Positions 1 through 9,155 of a DNA stretch of 42,519 nucleotides are shown here, piece by piece. Numbering within the stretch: position 1 is the first letter of the stretch; every line of letters starts with the position of its first letter. Source of the DNA: CAILZL01 sp050181835 (GTDB lineage: Bacteria > Pseudomonadota > Gammaproteobacteria > Steroidobacterales > Steroidobacteraceae); NCBI GenBank assembly GCA_050181835.1, contig JBFXCU010000019.1:1-42519 (forward strand). The letters are read 5' to 3'. The notes under the pieces were generated by a model. That model worked only from the letters and a program-made list of their open reading frames with translations. It made no database searches and was not told the origin of the DNA. Both the position numbers and the translations under genes were made by a program.

Positions 1-1
1 A

Positions 2-85
2 TGGCTCTGGACTTACAACCATGAACGACCGAACATGGCCATCGGTGGCATCACGCCCATGCAGAAGTTAGCAATGACTGCTTAA
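2..85 (+). mobile_element. 3' end of an IS3-family transposase (OrfB), cut by window edge
   Basis: The second reading frame opens with Trp-Leu-Trp-Thr-Tyr-Asn-His-Glu-Arg-Pro-Asn and ends in GGITPMQKLAMTA before TAA at 83-85. This is the conserved C-terminal tail of IS3-family integrase-type transposases, which carry a YNxxRPN motif followed by GGxTPxxxL. Only the last 27 codons are inside the window, so whether the transposase is intact cannot be judged. The right terminal inverted repeat should lie shortly downstream; the G-rich stretch at about 111-132, ending in CA, is the best candidate. The element would explain why the DNA just inside the window holds gene fragments. Confidence 0.8.
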
Positions 86-332
86 CCTTTCCACTTCTGG
101 TGTCAGTTAAAAAAGGGAGGATTACCGGGTCAGTCCCGAGGCCTTTGAACGGGCCTCACAACGAGGCGCGGTGGTGTTCTAATTACTAGGGGAAGTCTAG
201 GCTATTGGTCAGCTATCGGGATGGGTCGCGAAACTTGGCATCAAAATTGACGCGATATTCAACGGGCCAGCGGGCAATTCCAACACGGATGCACTACTAG
301 ACAACAATCATTGATACAATTTGAAGATGAAC
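86..332. other. intergenic stretch with probable IS right end and a short orphan reading frame
   Basis: The first 45 bases probably include the IS3-family right end. A reading frame without a recognised start runs from 201 to the TGA at 312-314 and encodes about 37 residues, including Gly-Trp-Val-Ala-Lys-Leu-Gly and FNGPAGNSNTDALLDNN. It could be the tail of a gene whose front was removed by the insertion, but I do not recognise the family. No convincing promoter was seen. Confidence 0.35.
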
Positions 333-932
333 ATGAAACTGTATAGCTCACCTGGCAGCTGCTCCTCTGCTTCTCACATCGCACTGCTTGAAGCTGGTGC
401 ATCTTTTGAGGTCATAAAATTGAATTTGCGGTCAGACCGCAAGCTTCCCGATGGCCGCCATTTGAATGATATTAATCCTAAAGGTTACGTACCAGTGTTA
501 GAGCTGGATAATGGGTCATTGCTGACCGAGAACATCGCGATACTTCAGTATATTGCCGATCAGTATCCGCACGCTGGACTTGCGCCAGAGAATGGCACGA
601 TGGAGAGGTATCGGTTACAAGAATGGTTGGCATTCATTGCTACAGAAGTGCATAAGTCCATCGGCAATTTCTTTAATCCAAAATTGCCAGACGAGATGCG
701 AGAAATTATCACCAGCAAACTGAATGGGCGTTTTGACTACATTGATATGCAGTTGAAGGAAAAAATGTTCCTGATGGGTGACCGGTTTACCATCGCCGAC
801 TGCTACCTTTACATAGTCAGTAGTTGGTCAACCAAATTGAACTACGACCTCTCGAAATATGCAAACGTGCTCGCGTGGCAAAAACGCGTGGCGGATCGTG
901 ACTCGGTTCGGAAAGTCACTGAACAAACTTGA
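333..932 (+). CDS. beta-class glutathione S-transferase
   Basis: This 199-residue cytosolic protein has the beta-class GST layout. An N-terminal thioredoxin-like domain (about residues 1-80) starts MKLYSSPGSCS, placing the family's active-site cysteine at position 10. It carries the cis-proline segment GYVPVL and the glutathione gamma-glutamyl contact motif LTENIAI. The all-alpha C-terminal domain contains the FTIADCYLY helix signature. The length matches the usual 200-203 residues. I chose ATG 333 because a GAAG sequence sits six bases upstream and it gives the standard N-terminus; TTG 321 and ATG 327 are less likely. Such enzymes conjugate glutathione to electrophiles or dehalogenate aromatics. 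The neighbouring aromatic-degradation remnants would fit, but the substrate is not visible from sequence. Confidence 0.9.
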   Translation: MKLYSSPGSCSSASHIALLEAGASFEVIKLNLRSDRKLPDGRHLNDINPKGYVPVLELDNGSLLTENIAILQYIADQYPHAGLAPENGTMERYRLQEWLAFIATEVHKSIGNFFNPKLPDEMREIITSKLNGRFDYIDMQLKEKMFLMGDRFTIADCYLYIVSSWSTKLNYDLSKYANVLAWQKRVADRDSVRKVTEQT

Positions 933-961
933 TCGCTCGCGCCGAGCGTTTGTCAGTGCAC

Positions 962-1174
962 TACGGGAATCGGCTTCTGATCATTTCCGTTCTGACCTAT
1001 GCGCGCCAGAGGAGTGCGCGCTTCGGCGAAGATACTTTCCCCTATGGCATAGAAGAAAACTGTCCGACCTGAGAATTGCTGGTGCTTTACACTTACCAGC
1101 AGGGCAAAGCGCGCTGCCAGTTCACCCCGGAAGAGATTTTCCCCAAGGGCCTGATGACCAAGGTAATCATTTAA
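962..1174 (+). pseudogene. decayed C-terminal fragment of a 4,5-dihydroxyphthalate decarboxylase-like protein
   Basis: One frame reads RFGEDTFPYGIEENCPT, then an in-frame TGA at 1070-1072, then ELLVLYTYQQGKARCQFTPE, continuing to EEIFPKGL and ending at TAA 1172-1174. The FPYGIExN segment, the helix ending in YxxxQG and the terminal PEExFP motif are what I know from the C-terminus of 4,5-dihydroxyphthalate decarboxylases and related periplasmic-binding-protein-fold enzymes. No start codon or N-terminal domain is present upstream, where the GST gene ends at 932. The stop abuts the next gene's ATG (1176), so the intact ancestor was probably the upstream partner of the class II aldolase. The assignment rests on remembered motifs and needs a profile search. 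Confidence 0.6.
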
Positions 1175-1175
1175 C

Positions 1176-1925
1176 ATGAACGAGAGCGCACCCAAATCCG
1201 GTGGACCGGTAGACTTGGCGCTGATTGCCGACCTCGCCGCTGCGAGCCGCATCCTCGCCGAGCGTGGCGTGGTGGATGGTTTCGGCCACGTATCGATGCG
1301 CCACCCACATAACCCCGAACGTTACTTGATGGCGCGCGCAATAGCGCCGGCGCTGGTAGTGCCGGACGATATAATTGAGTACGACCTTGATAGCGTCCCC
1401 TGCAATGCAAACGGGCGCGGCAGTTTCCTCGAGCGTTTCATCCACGGGGAGATTTTCAAGGCGCGCCCTGACATCAATTCGGTAGTACACAGTCATTCAC
1501 CCTCTGTAATTCCGTTCGGGCTAGTCGACTGCCAAATGCAGGCGATGTTCCACAATGCCGCTTTCCTTGCTGCCGGGGTACCGGTGTTCGACATCAGCGA
1601 ACAGTTCGGCGACACCAACATGCTGGTTAGCGATGGGGCTAGGGGAATCGCGCTAGCGAACAAACTAGACGACAAGGATATCGCATTGATGCGCGCACAT
1701 GGTTCGGTGGCCTGCGGTCCGACCCTACAAACTGCGGTGTTTCGCGCGGTTTATACCGAGGTGAATGCACGCGTGCAGCACTTTACCCATGCGCTCGCCG
1801 CAGGCGGACCGATTGCTGTGCTGAACAAAGAAGAAGGGCGTCTTGCCGACGAGCCAAACCAGACTGCGGGCATGCGTGCCTGGGACCTTTGGCGCAGGCA
1901 GGTACGCGAACAACTCAACTGGTAA
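1176..1925 (+). CDS. class II aldolase/adducin-family protein
   Basis: This 249-residue protein belongs to the class II aldolase/adducin fold, zinc-dependent lyases or decarboxylases of the cytosol. The metal site is visible as the HSH pair at residues 105 and 107 and the third histidine in RAHG (residue 175). The glycine-rich N-terminal motif DGFGHVSMR and the helix FLERFIHGEIF (candidate catalytic Glu 86) are also present. The length is typical. ATG 1176 follows TAA of the decayed gene by one base, suggesting former translational coupling. In some aromatic-acid degraders, members of this family decarboxylate dihydroxyphthalate, and the adjacent dihydroxyphthalate-decarboxylase-like remnant makes a similar role plausible. 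A sugar-phosphate aldolase role cannot be excluded from the motifs alone. Confidence 0.85.
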   Translation: MNESAPKSGGPVDLALIADLAAASRILAERGVVDGFGHVSMRHPHNPERYLMARAIAPALVVPDDIIEYDLDSVPCNANGRGSFLERFIHGEIFKARPDINSVVHSHSPSVIPFGLVDCQMQAMFHNAAFLAAGVPVFDISEQFGDTNMLVSDGARGIALANKLDDKDIALMRAHGSVACGPTLQTAVFRAVYTEVNARVQHFTHALAAGGPIAVLNKEEGRLADEPNQTAGMRAWDLWRRQVREQLNW

Positions 1926-2322
1926 AACCTTAAAACAAAACAGGAAAACAATGAGCGACATAGCCCTGTTTGAGAGAGTCTTGACGTTGGTTTTTGTCTT
2001 CGTATGAATACATGAACTACCTCCAAGTAGTCCAAGTTTTCGTCAGCATCCCCGCTGGGTCAATCTCTGACGGTTCTCAACACTCAATGAAGTACAGAAA
2101 GAGTTGCTGCGCAACTTTGATAAATGCATGCAGACAGATGGCAGCAAGCACAGTCCGCGTGAGACATCCTAGTTGGGCGGTGTGGTGCATGAGCCGCATC
2201 GCAGGGAAGTTGACCGATGCCCGATCGATTGGCCAGCACGGAATGTTCGATTGCAGACGCGGCGCGCTAACACCATCGCCCGGAACATCCGTTCTTGTAC
2301 CTGCTTAATGAGTCAGCCGACT
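1926..2322. other. gene-free stretch with degraded coding fragments
   Basis: A good ribosome site (AGGA) precedes ATG 1951, which opens MSDIALFERVLTL but stops after 18 codons at TGA 2005-2007; it looks like the start of a gene lost from the operon. A second protein-like fragment without a start (2083-2172) reads LNEVQKELLRNFDKCMQ and ends at TAG. I could not identify either. I see no terminator, RNA gene or intact coding region here. Confidence 0.4.
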
Positions 2323-3441
2323 TCATGGTCCGGTGCGCATTGCCACAGACAAAGAGCCATCGTCATGCTCGGTGACTTTGACCGGCAGCGCCACGGGCAG
2401 GCTTCGAATCCAGACATCAATGTTCTCCAGGTTCAGTGTGCCGGTAAACCGCAGTTCGGCCGCTTCGTCGGTAATATCGATTCTGTGAGCGGTATAGCGG
2501 TCAATATCCGCCAGCACATATCGCAACTGTTCGTTTCGATATTGACGCCGTCCATTAAGCCACGCGGTTGCGAGGGGCGCGATAGTTGCAGGTAGTGCTT
2601 GCAATCGGTTGCCGTCATCGGCATAGGATACGGCTTCACCCGCCCCGATCTGGGCAGTGAGGCGGGGTCGGGCAGTCGCTAGTTGTCTGTCGATGCCGGC
2701 AGACGCAGACACATCCTTCGGTGCGGTGACTACTTCAACTTTGCCCTCCGTGACAGCCACTACGGTCTGGTCATCACTCATCCGAATATTGAATGCCGTA
2801 CCGACAGCTGTGACTTGGGCTGCTCCCGCGCGCACGACGAACGGCCAAGTTTTATCCTTTGCAACTTCGAAGTAAGCCTCGCCACGCTTCAGTGTAAGGG
2901 AACGAAGATTTGAACTGAGCTCCACGTCAAGCGCCGAATCAGCATCCAGTGTAACTGTTGAGCCTTCCGGTAGCTGGAACGCTTTTTGTTGGCCCGGTGC
3001 GGTCTGATAGGCAAAAGACCCGAAATGGACATGAGAGGGATGTTGCAGCCACAGCCATCCACCAAACAGGGAAGCTATCGTGATACTGGCGGCCATTCCA
3101 TACCAGAAAAATCTAGTGCGTCCAGAGTGTGAAAATCCTGCGGCGGTTGATTCCCGAGAACGCTTGTTCCACTCTGCCAACGGCTTCGAGCCGTCATAGG
3201 TGTCCACTGCCATTTCCGCAGCCGACGGCAGGACAGGCATCGCGGATGATTGTCGCAGGCGTAACACGGTATCTTCGATTTCGTCGTAAGCTATGCGATG
3301 CTCGCTTGCTGCCGTGAGCCAGTTTTGCCAGTCGACAAACGTCTGTGTGTTTGCTGTGTCTTCCTGCAGCCGTAAAAACCAGCCTGCCGCCTCTTCGGCC
3401 GCGCGATTCGATGGACTCGGCTTTTCAGCTTGCCCGTTCAT
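2323..3441 (-). CDS. FecR-family anti-sigma factor / sigma regulator
   Basis: The protein has 372 residues and the classic FecR order. A cytoplasmic N-terminal helical domain (about 13-60) carries the family's WFLRLQ and FxxWxxWLxxxxEHRxAYxxIE patterns. A single membrane span follows at about 111-133. The periplasmic FecR domain (about 142-240) contains LPEGSTVTLDADSAL, RGEAYFEVAKD and VGTAFNIR, followed by a C-terminal domain like those of FecR receptors. Such proteins sit in the inner membrane and transmit a signal from a TonB-dependent transducer to the partner ECF sigma factor. Its ATG overlaps the TGA of the sigma gene by four bases, so the two are translationally coupled. The divergent receptor gene at 4390 is the expected partner. 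Confidence 0.92.
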   Translation of the reverse strand: MNGQAEKPSPSNRAAEEAAGWFLRLQEDTANTQTFVDWQNWLTAASEHRIAYDEIEDTVLRLRQSSAMPVLPSAAEMAVDTYDGSKPLAEWNKRSRESTAAGFSHSGRTRFFWYGMAASITIASLFGGWLWLQHPSHVHFGSFAYQTAPGQQKAFQLPEGSTVTLDADSALDVELSSNLRSLTLKRGEAYFEVAKDKTWPFVVRAGAAQVTAVGTAFNIRMSDDQTVVAVTEGKVEVVTAPKDVSASAGIDRQLATARPRLTAQIGAGEAVSYADDGNRLQALPATIAPLATAWLNGRRQYRNEQLRYVLADIDRYTAHRIDITDEAAELRFTGTLNLENIDVWIRSLPVALPVKVTEHDDGSLSVAMRTGP

Positions 3442-4061
3442 GACTGTTCTCCTGACCGTGATTTGCTGGGCGTGTTTCTTTCTGCAAACTGATCACGGCA
3501 GAACACCAGCGCCCGTTTCACATAGAGTTGCACCATGCGCGCCGAAAGGTTCATCAGATTAGCTACTTCGGGAATACTCTTTTCATAAAAGAAGTGCATA
3601 ACAAAGGCATAGCGGCACCGTGCCGGCAGCCCATCAATTACGTTCAGAATCGCATTAAGTTCCTGTTTTGCGGAAACACCGCTTTCCGGTGCAGGTGCAA
3701 ATGCGTCAGCAGTGAAGAACTCAAGCTGGTCAATCCGGGCGCGGCGTGCGGTGCTCTTCAGACGATCAGCCGCCAGATTGGCAGCGGTCTTGAACAGATA
3801 GGCGCGTAAATAGCCGATACCACCCGGTGTATCGATCTGTAACATCCGTACATAAGCTTCCTGTGCAATTTCCTTCGCCTCATGGCTGGAATGCAGTCGG
3901 TAAGTCAGGAATCTCAGTAAAGACCGGTTATGGGCCTCAAATAGTTCGGCAATCCGTTCGCTGTTATTGGGCGCAGCCGGGAATTCGGCACTATCCCCTT
4001 CGGAATTGCCGCCAGCCGGGTTGGCACTGGGGTCTTTGCTATTCGAACCTCGTCCACGCAT
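3438..4061 (-). CDS. ECF-type RNA polymerase sigma factor (FecI-like)
   Basis: The product has 207 residues. After a low-complexity Asn/Ser/Pro-rich lead of about 35 residues, sigma region 2 is visible at about 40-110 (LFEAHNRSLLRFLTYRL followed by EAKEIAQEAYVRML). Region 4 lies at about 137-190, with a helix-turn-helix around SIPEVANLMNLSARMVQLYV. There is no regions 1 or 3, as expected for ECF sigma factors. It is the first gene of a two-gene operon with the FecR-like regulator and is divergent from the TonB-dependent transducer. The expected circuit is ligand at the receptor, signal through FecR, sigma release and transcription of the receptor gene. The N-terminal extension before region 2 is longer than usual; a downstream start cannot be excluded, though the next ATG lies well inside region 2. 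Confidence 0.92.
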   Translation of the reverse strand: MRGRGSNSKDPSANPAGGNSEGDSAEFPAAPNNSERIAELFEAHNRSLLRFLTYRLHSSHEAKEIAQEAYVRMLQIDTPGGIGYLRAYLFKTAANLAADRLKSTARRARIDQLEFFTADAFAPAPESGVSAKQELNAILNVIDGLPARCRYAFVMHFFYEKSIPEVANLMNLSARMVQLYVKRALVFCRDQFAERNTPSKSRSGEQS

Positions 4062-4389
4062 TTCGCATCTTCCAGCAACGATCTTTACTGAATCTACAGG
4101 TACTTAGACGACTGAACCCGATAATTGCGAAATCCAGCCTCGACCGTCTTTGCTGACCGATATTAGAGAACAATCAGCAGCAGCTTGGGTCGCGCCAATG
4201 AAATGATGAAGTTCCGGGTCGGATCAAGACATATGGCACGGAAATTTTCGTTTGGCCCTGCCGCACTCAATTTCTTCACTTCCATTTCGCGAAAATCGTT
4301 TTCAGTCGTCTAGTAACGCAGAACTGCAAAAAATTATGCAGCGCAGATCGGGTCATATAACAGAAATTAATGCAGCGGGGATACAGGCC

Positions 4390-7300
4390 ATGCAACAGCC
4401 CATGACAGCATCAGTTCAGAGCGATGTTCAACATTCCTTGATTACAGTCTCTGCCATTGAGGCTGAGAAGCCGAGCGTACAACAAAGTCGAACGACTCTT
4501 TCACAACGGTTTCATAAAAATAACAGCGGAGTTCAGACAGTCAGCTTCTGTCGGTCGTTGTTTTCATTGGTCTTTGTTTCGATGTGCGTGCTGACGATGC
4601 CTGACGCAATTGCTAGGGCGGCAGGTCTCGATACAAATCAGCGCTTTGAAATTCCTGCGGGGCAGTCGCTTGATTCCGCGCTCCTGGCTTTTTCCGATCA
4701 GGCTCGGGTTCAGGTACTCATGTGGACGGGGACCCAGTCCAACACAAGGGTAACCGGCAAGACTGTTGGCGTTAGCGGAGAACTGAGTGGCCGCAGTGCT
4801 CTTGAATCCTTGCTTGCCGACACAGGCCTTGCCTACAAGGAAATTGACGAAGGAACCGTAGCCATCGTCAATCCGGCTAATACAACAAACTCTGCTCTTG
4901 CGGGGTCGCATGGGTTAATGCTCGCCGCAGCTAGTAGTCCTTCCCCATCGGAATCAGGTGCTGCCGCTGCGGCAGTAAACAGTTCAACGGCGCTAGGTGC
5001 TGCGAGCGGTGGCAAGAAGTCGGAGCCTGTCATTCTCGAAGAAGTCATTGTCACGGGTACGAATATTCGCGGCGTGAGCCCGGTTGGTTCAAGCGTGATC
5101 AGTGTGGGCGCAGATGAGTTCCAGAAGACCGCTGCAGCTGATGCAATCAGTATGTTGTCGCAATTGCCGCAACTGACAGGTATTGGCTACGGCATGAGTA
5201 CCAATATGGGTGGCTCGCGCGTGCAAGGTGCGGGAATCAATTCAGCTGCCGCTTCATCGGTCAATCTGCGCGGACTCGGCCAGCTGGCGACACTGACCCT
5301 GGTTAATGGGCAAAGACTGCCGTATAGCGCCCAAGGAAATATTGTGGATCCCAATAACTTCCCAGCAAGCCTGATTCAGCGGGTGGAAGTTCAGGCAGAA
5401 GGCGGTTCCGCCATCTATGGTTCGGACGCCATTGCTGGCACGGTCAATTTCATTCTGCGCGAACCGGTCGACACAATGGAGACGGCCTACCAAGTTGGTT
5501 TCAAAAAGGGCAACTCAAAGGACTGGCAGATCGGCCAGACTCTCGGCAAGACTTGGAAGAAAGCTGAAAATGGTATTGGTGATGGGGGCATCATTCTGGT
5601 TTTTCAGCGTCAGACCACAGGGGCGGTTCCTGCCAGCGCGCTGTCTTATGCTTATAACGATGATCTGTCTCCCTATTATCCGACAGGACTGCAATCGACC
5701 AATTCCAATCCAGGTAATGTCAGGGGGTTTGCTCCTACACCTAACGTGCTGTATCCCGTACCCGCATCAGGTATTGGCGCTACGCAAGGCCTGACATTGG
5801 CGCAGCTTGGTACCGGCGGCCTTCCAAACCGTACCAGTGCCTTCACTAATGTCGAGGCAGTGTTGCCGGAAATCAGGCGCGATTCGGTGGCTGCTAATTT
5901 CAAACAGGAGATTACTGACTGGCTGCATTTCTTCGCCTTCGGTCACTACAATGATCGTGATGGTTACATAACCAATGGTGGCGCACCGCAGATTGCTGCG
6001 AATATTTCGCTTCCCACCACCAATCCATACTCTCCCTGCGCGCCGGGAGCAGATACGAGCAACACCCAAGGCCTTGTATGTCCTGCAGGCAACCTCACGG
6101 TTGCCTCAAATCTGTCTGGAGAAATGGGCATCGCATTGCGCCATTTCTCGGAAGTCAATTACATGCATGCGGCCGGATTTGATTTCGACCTGCCCTATGG
6201 TTGGAAAGGCACAATCTCGGAAAGTTTCGGCAAGGATTATCTCTACTCATTTCAGGGTCCGAATGGCGTGAACGCGACGGCATTCGCGCAAGTCGTCACT
6301 GGAGTGAATAAGCCCGCTAACGTACCATTTTACAATCCGTTCTGTTCGGATGCCGCCGGGCCATGCAACAGTCCGATTACGCTTTCTTACATCAACCAGC
6401 ATCAGGCGTTCAAGACCTCGGCCGTGCAGCGGAATTACAACGCTAATTTCGACGGGCCGCTCTTTCCGTTGCCAGGCGGAGAGGTTCGTTTTGCGGTAGG
6501 TGGAAATTACAATGTGCAGTCGTATTCTCTGCTGCAATACAGTAACAATTCAGCGGCTATTGGTACCGATATTACCAGCATCGATTTCAATGCCACCCAT
6601 CGTCACACGACCGCTGAATACGCTGAGGTGTACGTGCCTGTCATCGGCAGAGACATGGCAATACCGGCTATCCAGCAGCTGGAACTGACAGCCGCAATTC
6701 GCCACACTAGCTTCGACCTGCCAGATGTTTCCACCACCAATCACAAGTTCGGCCTGAATTGGGTGCCGTTCGACGGCGTGAAAATCCGTTCCAGCTATGG
6801 AACTTCGTTCCGGGTGGGTAACCTGTCCAGTATCAGTCCTGGTGGCGTCGGTTCCATCAACAGTTACGCCGGAACAACCTGCGGGGCCTACGCAGGTATT
6901 GTCTGCCCAACGCCAGCAACAGCTGTCGTTCCCATCGCTTTCTCCGGTCCTAATCCCAATGCAGAACCCGAGACCGGCGACAGCTTGACGATCGGGCTGG
7001 ACTGGTCGCCTGCGCAATTGCCGGGTCTGACCACCTCTCTCACTTGGTACAAGATGAGCTACCTGAATCAGCTTGGTTCTCAGTTGAATTCCGCATTGCC
7101 CGTCGCCGCTGCGAATGCGGGTTACTACGACAAATTTCTGATTTTCAACCCGACCTATTTTCCTTCCCGGGCCATTGTCAATCCTGCGGTGCTGGAGGTT
7201 CTACCCAACCTGACGCCAGGGGCGCCCCTTACCCAGGCCCAGTTTGACTCTGTTATTCCCACGCTGCTGAGTCGACCACTTTATTCCACGACGGTCTTAC

Positions 7301-7884
7301 CGACTTCCCCGGTGCCCTTCATTGGCAACGCACTATATTCCAACAACGGCGGTGTGCGAACGAGTGGCATCGATTTCTCCACCAAGTATGTTTTTGATAC
7401 CGGTTGGGGTTCGGCGCATGTCGGCGGTACAGGTACCTATGTCCTAGATTACAAGATTCAACCCTTGGTAGGTGGTCCCACATTCCAAGAAAAAAACAAT
7501 TTTGGCTACGTGACGCAGCTGCATGGACGTCTGGATGTGGGTTTGGACAACAAGAACTGGAATGTCACTCTCTACATGAACTATACAAATGCGTATCACG
7601 CGGACGCGATCTATGTTCCCGTAGCGGCATTGAATCAGAATCCGGACTATCTAAATATCTCCAGTAACACGACCTTCGATCTTTCACTGGGATATGGGAC
7701 GAGCAGTGAACTTGACCAGCCGCTTCTGCATAACATCCAGTTGCAGCTGGTGGTGAACAATCTGCTGGACAAGAAGCCGCCGTTTTTCCTGAATGCGGCA
7801 GCGTCACCGCCCATTCTTTACGATCCCAATCAGGCCAGTGCACTCGGCCGGGTCATTACTTTTCGGATCAACAAGAAGTGGTGA
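4390..7884 (+). CDS. TonB-dependent outer-membrane receptor/transducer with STN domain
   Basis: A large TonB-dependent receptor of 1164 residues from this start. A hydrophobic export segment (SLFSLVFVSMCVLTM) is followed by a secretin/TonB short N-terminal (STN) domain at about 84-162, which marks receptors that signal to FecR. An Ala/Ser-rich linker leads to the TonB box EEVIVTG (217-223), a plug domain with NLRGLG, LTLVNGQRLP and GGSAIYGSDAIAG, and a barrel ending FRINKKW. The reading frame is open from 4207, with a TTG at 4252 and an ATG at 4336. I prefer ATG 4390, which has GGGG nine bases upstream, but about 50 residues still precede the hydrophobic segment. NLRGLG- and LVNG-type receptors often import organic compounds rather than siderophores; the ligand is unknown. 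Confidence 0.93.
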   Translation: MQQPMTASVQSDVQHSLITVSAIEAEKPSVQQSRTTLSQRFHKNNSGVQTVSFCRSLFSLVFVSMCVLTMPDAIARAAGLDTNQRFEIPAGQSLDSALLAFSDQARVQVLMWTGTQSNTRVTGKTVGVSGELSGRSALESLLADTGLAYKEIDEGTVAIVNPANTTNSALAGSHGLMLAAASSPSPSESGAAAAAVNSSTALGAASGGKKSEPVILEEVIVTGTNIRGVSPVGSSVISVGADEFQKTAAADAISMLSQLPQLTGIGYGMSTNMGGSRVQGAGINSAAASSVNLRGLGQLATLTLVNGQRLPYSAQGNIVDPNNFPASLIQRVEVQAEGGSAIYGSDAIAGTVNFILREPVDTMETAYQVGFKKGNSKDWQIGQTLGKTWKKAENGIGDGGIILVFQRQTTGAVPASALSYAYNDDLSPYYPTGLQSTNSNPGNVRGFAPTPNVLYPVPASGIGATQGLTLAQLGTGGLPNRTSAFTNVEAVLPEIRRDSVAANFKQEITDWLHFFAFGHYNDRDGYITNGGAPQIAANISLPTTNPYSPCAPGADTSNTQGLVCPAGNLTVASNLSGEMGIALRHFSEVNYMHAAGFDFDLPYGWKGTISESFGKDYLYSFQGPNGVNATAFAQVVTGVNKPANVPFYNPFCSDAAGPCNSPITLSYINQHQAFKTSAVQRNYNANFDGPLFPLPGGEVRFAVGGNYNVQSYSLLQYSNNSAAIGTDITSIDFNATHRHTTAEYAEVYVPVIGRDMAIPAIQQLELTAAIRHTSFDLPDVSTTNHKFGLNWVPFDGVKIRSSYGTSFRVGNLSSISPGGVGSINSYAGTTCGAYAGIVCPTPATAVVPIAFSGPNPNAEPETGDSLTIGLDWSPAQLPGLTTSLTWYKMSYLNQLGSQLNSALPVAAANAGYYDKFLIFNPTYFPSRAIVNPAVLEVLPNLTPGAPLTQAQFDSVIPTLLSRPLYSTTVLPTSPVPFIGNALYSNNGGVRTSGIDFSTKYVFDTGWGSAHVGGTGTYVLDYKIQPLVGGPTFQEKNNFGYVTQLHGRLDVGLDNKNWNVTLYMNYTNAYHADAIYVPVAALNQNPDYLNISSNTTFDLSLGYGTSSELDQPLLHNIQLQLVVNNLLDKKPPFFLNAAASPPILYDPNQASALGRVITFRINKKW

Positions 7885-7890
7885 GTTGAC

Positions 7891-8304
7891 ATGAATCAAT
7901 TAGTAAAAACTTTCGCCATGGCCTTGCTCATTTCACATCTGGTATTCCCGGCGGAGCGAGCTTCAGCGCACCATTCCAGTGCAATGTTTGACCCGGACAA
8001 AACGGTGATATTGACCGGCACCGTGAGGAAATTCGACTGGATCAATCCTCACGGATTTATGGACTTTGTGACTGTTGACGACACAGGGGCAGTTACAAAA
8101 TGGGTAATCGAATGTCCAAGTCCCACGGTCATGAAGTATTTCGGCTGGAGCCGCGACAGCATCAGGGCAGGGGATAAGGTGTCGGTTGCGTTTCATCCGG
8201 CAAAAGATGGAACGAACAAGGGGTCGATTCTGTCGGTGACTTTGCCGGATGGAAAGGTACTCAGCTCACAGGATCCGAAAACACGTGACCAGCCGAAGTC
8301 CTGA
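7891..8304 (+). CDS. DUF6152-family exported protein
   Basis: A 137-residue protein with a signal peptide (about 1-26, ending ASA before HHSS). The mature start HHSSAMFD and the motifs TGTVRKFDWINPH and WVIECPSP match my recollection of the DUF6152 family: small periplasmic proteins of unknown function. The histidines at the mature N-terminus could bind metal, though this is speculative. It begins six bases after the receptor stop codon, so it is almost certainly co-transcribed with it, and the next gene follows within 25 bases. In my experience DUF6152 proteins often sit beside TonB receptors and the next gene's family in environmental gammaproteobacteria. Confidence 0.85.
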   Translation: MNQLVKTFAMALLISHLVFPAERASAHHSSAMFDPDKTVILTGTVRKFDWINPHGFMDFVTVDDTGAVTKWVIECPSPTVMKYFGWSRDSIRAGDKVSVAFHPAKDGTNKGSILSVTLPDGKVLSSQDPKTRDQPKS

Positions 8305-8328
8305 TATCCGCAACAGAGTGAATTGATT

Positions 8329-9078
8329 ATGAAAAATATGCTGGCGATTGTCGTGGGCGTACTGCTTGTGGGGACGCATGGGGTTGCGGATGCGAAAGGC
8401 CTCGCGTCGCAGGCGACGGGCAATCCCGCCGCAGCATGGGAGGGCGTCTGGCTGGGAGGTTCCGTCGGGAATGGGCGGGTGTTCGATGTACACAAGCCGC
8501 ATTCGTTGCTGAATGCGGAATATGCAGCAAAGCTGCAGGACGCGCTGCGGGGACAGGAAGCCGGGCGTATGCTTTACAGCCCACAACTAAACTGCATTCC
8601 GACCGGAATGCCGGACATGATGTACGAAGTCTACGCACTGGAAGTTCTTCCAGTGCCCGGCAAAGTGGTGATGATCACCGAGTATATGAATATGATCCGG
8701 CATATTTATACGGATGGCCGACCGCTTCCTGCCGACCCGGAGCGCAGTTACGCAGGAACGTCGGTGGGTCACTGGGAAGGTGAGGTGCTGGTGGTTGATA
8801 CCATCGGACTCGCCGAAGATGGAGTGATCGTGCCGGGCATGCCGCACAGTGATGCAATGCGCATCCAGGAACGCATCCGGTTGGTCGATCACAACACGCT
8901 TACCGACGACATTACGCTCATCGATCCCGGGGCATTGACGGGTCCTTGGACTGTCCACTTCACCTATACGCGTGCCAAGCCGGATCGTGTGCTTGCGGAA
9001 TATGCCTGTGCAGCAGGCAATCGCTACCATGTTAATACCGATGGCACAGTGATCACCGTGCCTTGGGCTGGGGAATAA
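8329..9078 (+). CDS. exported protein of unknown function, receptor-linked
   Basis: The product has about 249 residues with a clear signal peptide (MKNMLAIVVGVLLVGTHGVADA). The start is ATG 8329; the in-frame TTG two codons upstream is unlikely. Recognisable conserved-looking segments are NCIPTGMPDMM, RHIYTDGRPLPAD, GHWEGEVLVVDTIGL, a cluster around RIQERIRLVD, and YACAAGNRY. Proteins with the IYTDGR and GHWEGxxLVVDT signatures are common next to DUF6152 genes and TonB receptors in proteobacteria that grow on unusual organics, but no activity is established that I know of. It is the third gene of the likely receptor operon. Confidence 0.8.
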   Translation: MKNMLAIVVGVLLVGTHGVADAKGLASQATGNPAAAWEGVWLGGSVGNGRVFDVHKPHSLLNAEYAAKLQDALRGQEAGRMLYSPQLNCIPTGMPDMMYEVYALEVLPVPGKVVMITEYMNMIRHIYTDGRPLPADPERSYAGTSVGHWEGEVLVVDTIGLAEDGVIVPGMPHSDAMRIQERIRLVDHNTLTDDITLIDPGALTGPWTVHFTYTRAKPDRVLAEYACAAGNRYHVNTDGTVITVPWAGE

Positions 9079-9155
9079 CCTTGGCGCTGGGTGTCTGGCG
9101 ATGCCCTGAATCCGCAGGCAGAAATATGATTAAAAAAATATGATTATCCGGACAG

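Noticed and set aside
2014..2308. Possible LysR-type remnant (MNYLQVVQVFV near 2014)
   Set aside because: The resemblance to the LysR start is short, and no helix-turn-helix follows.
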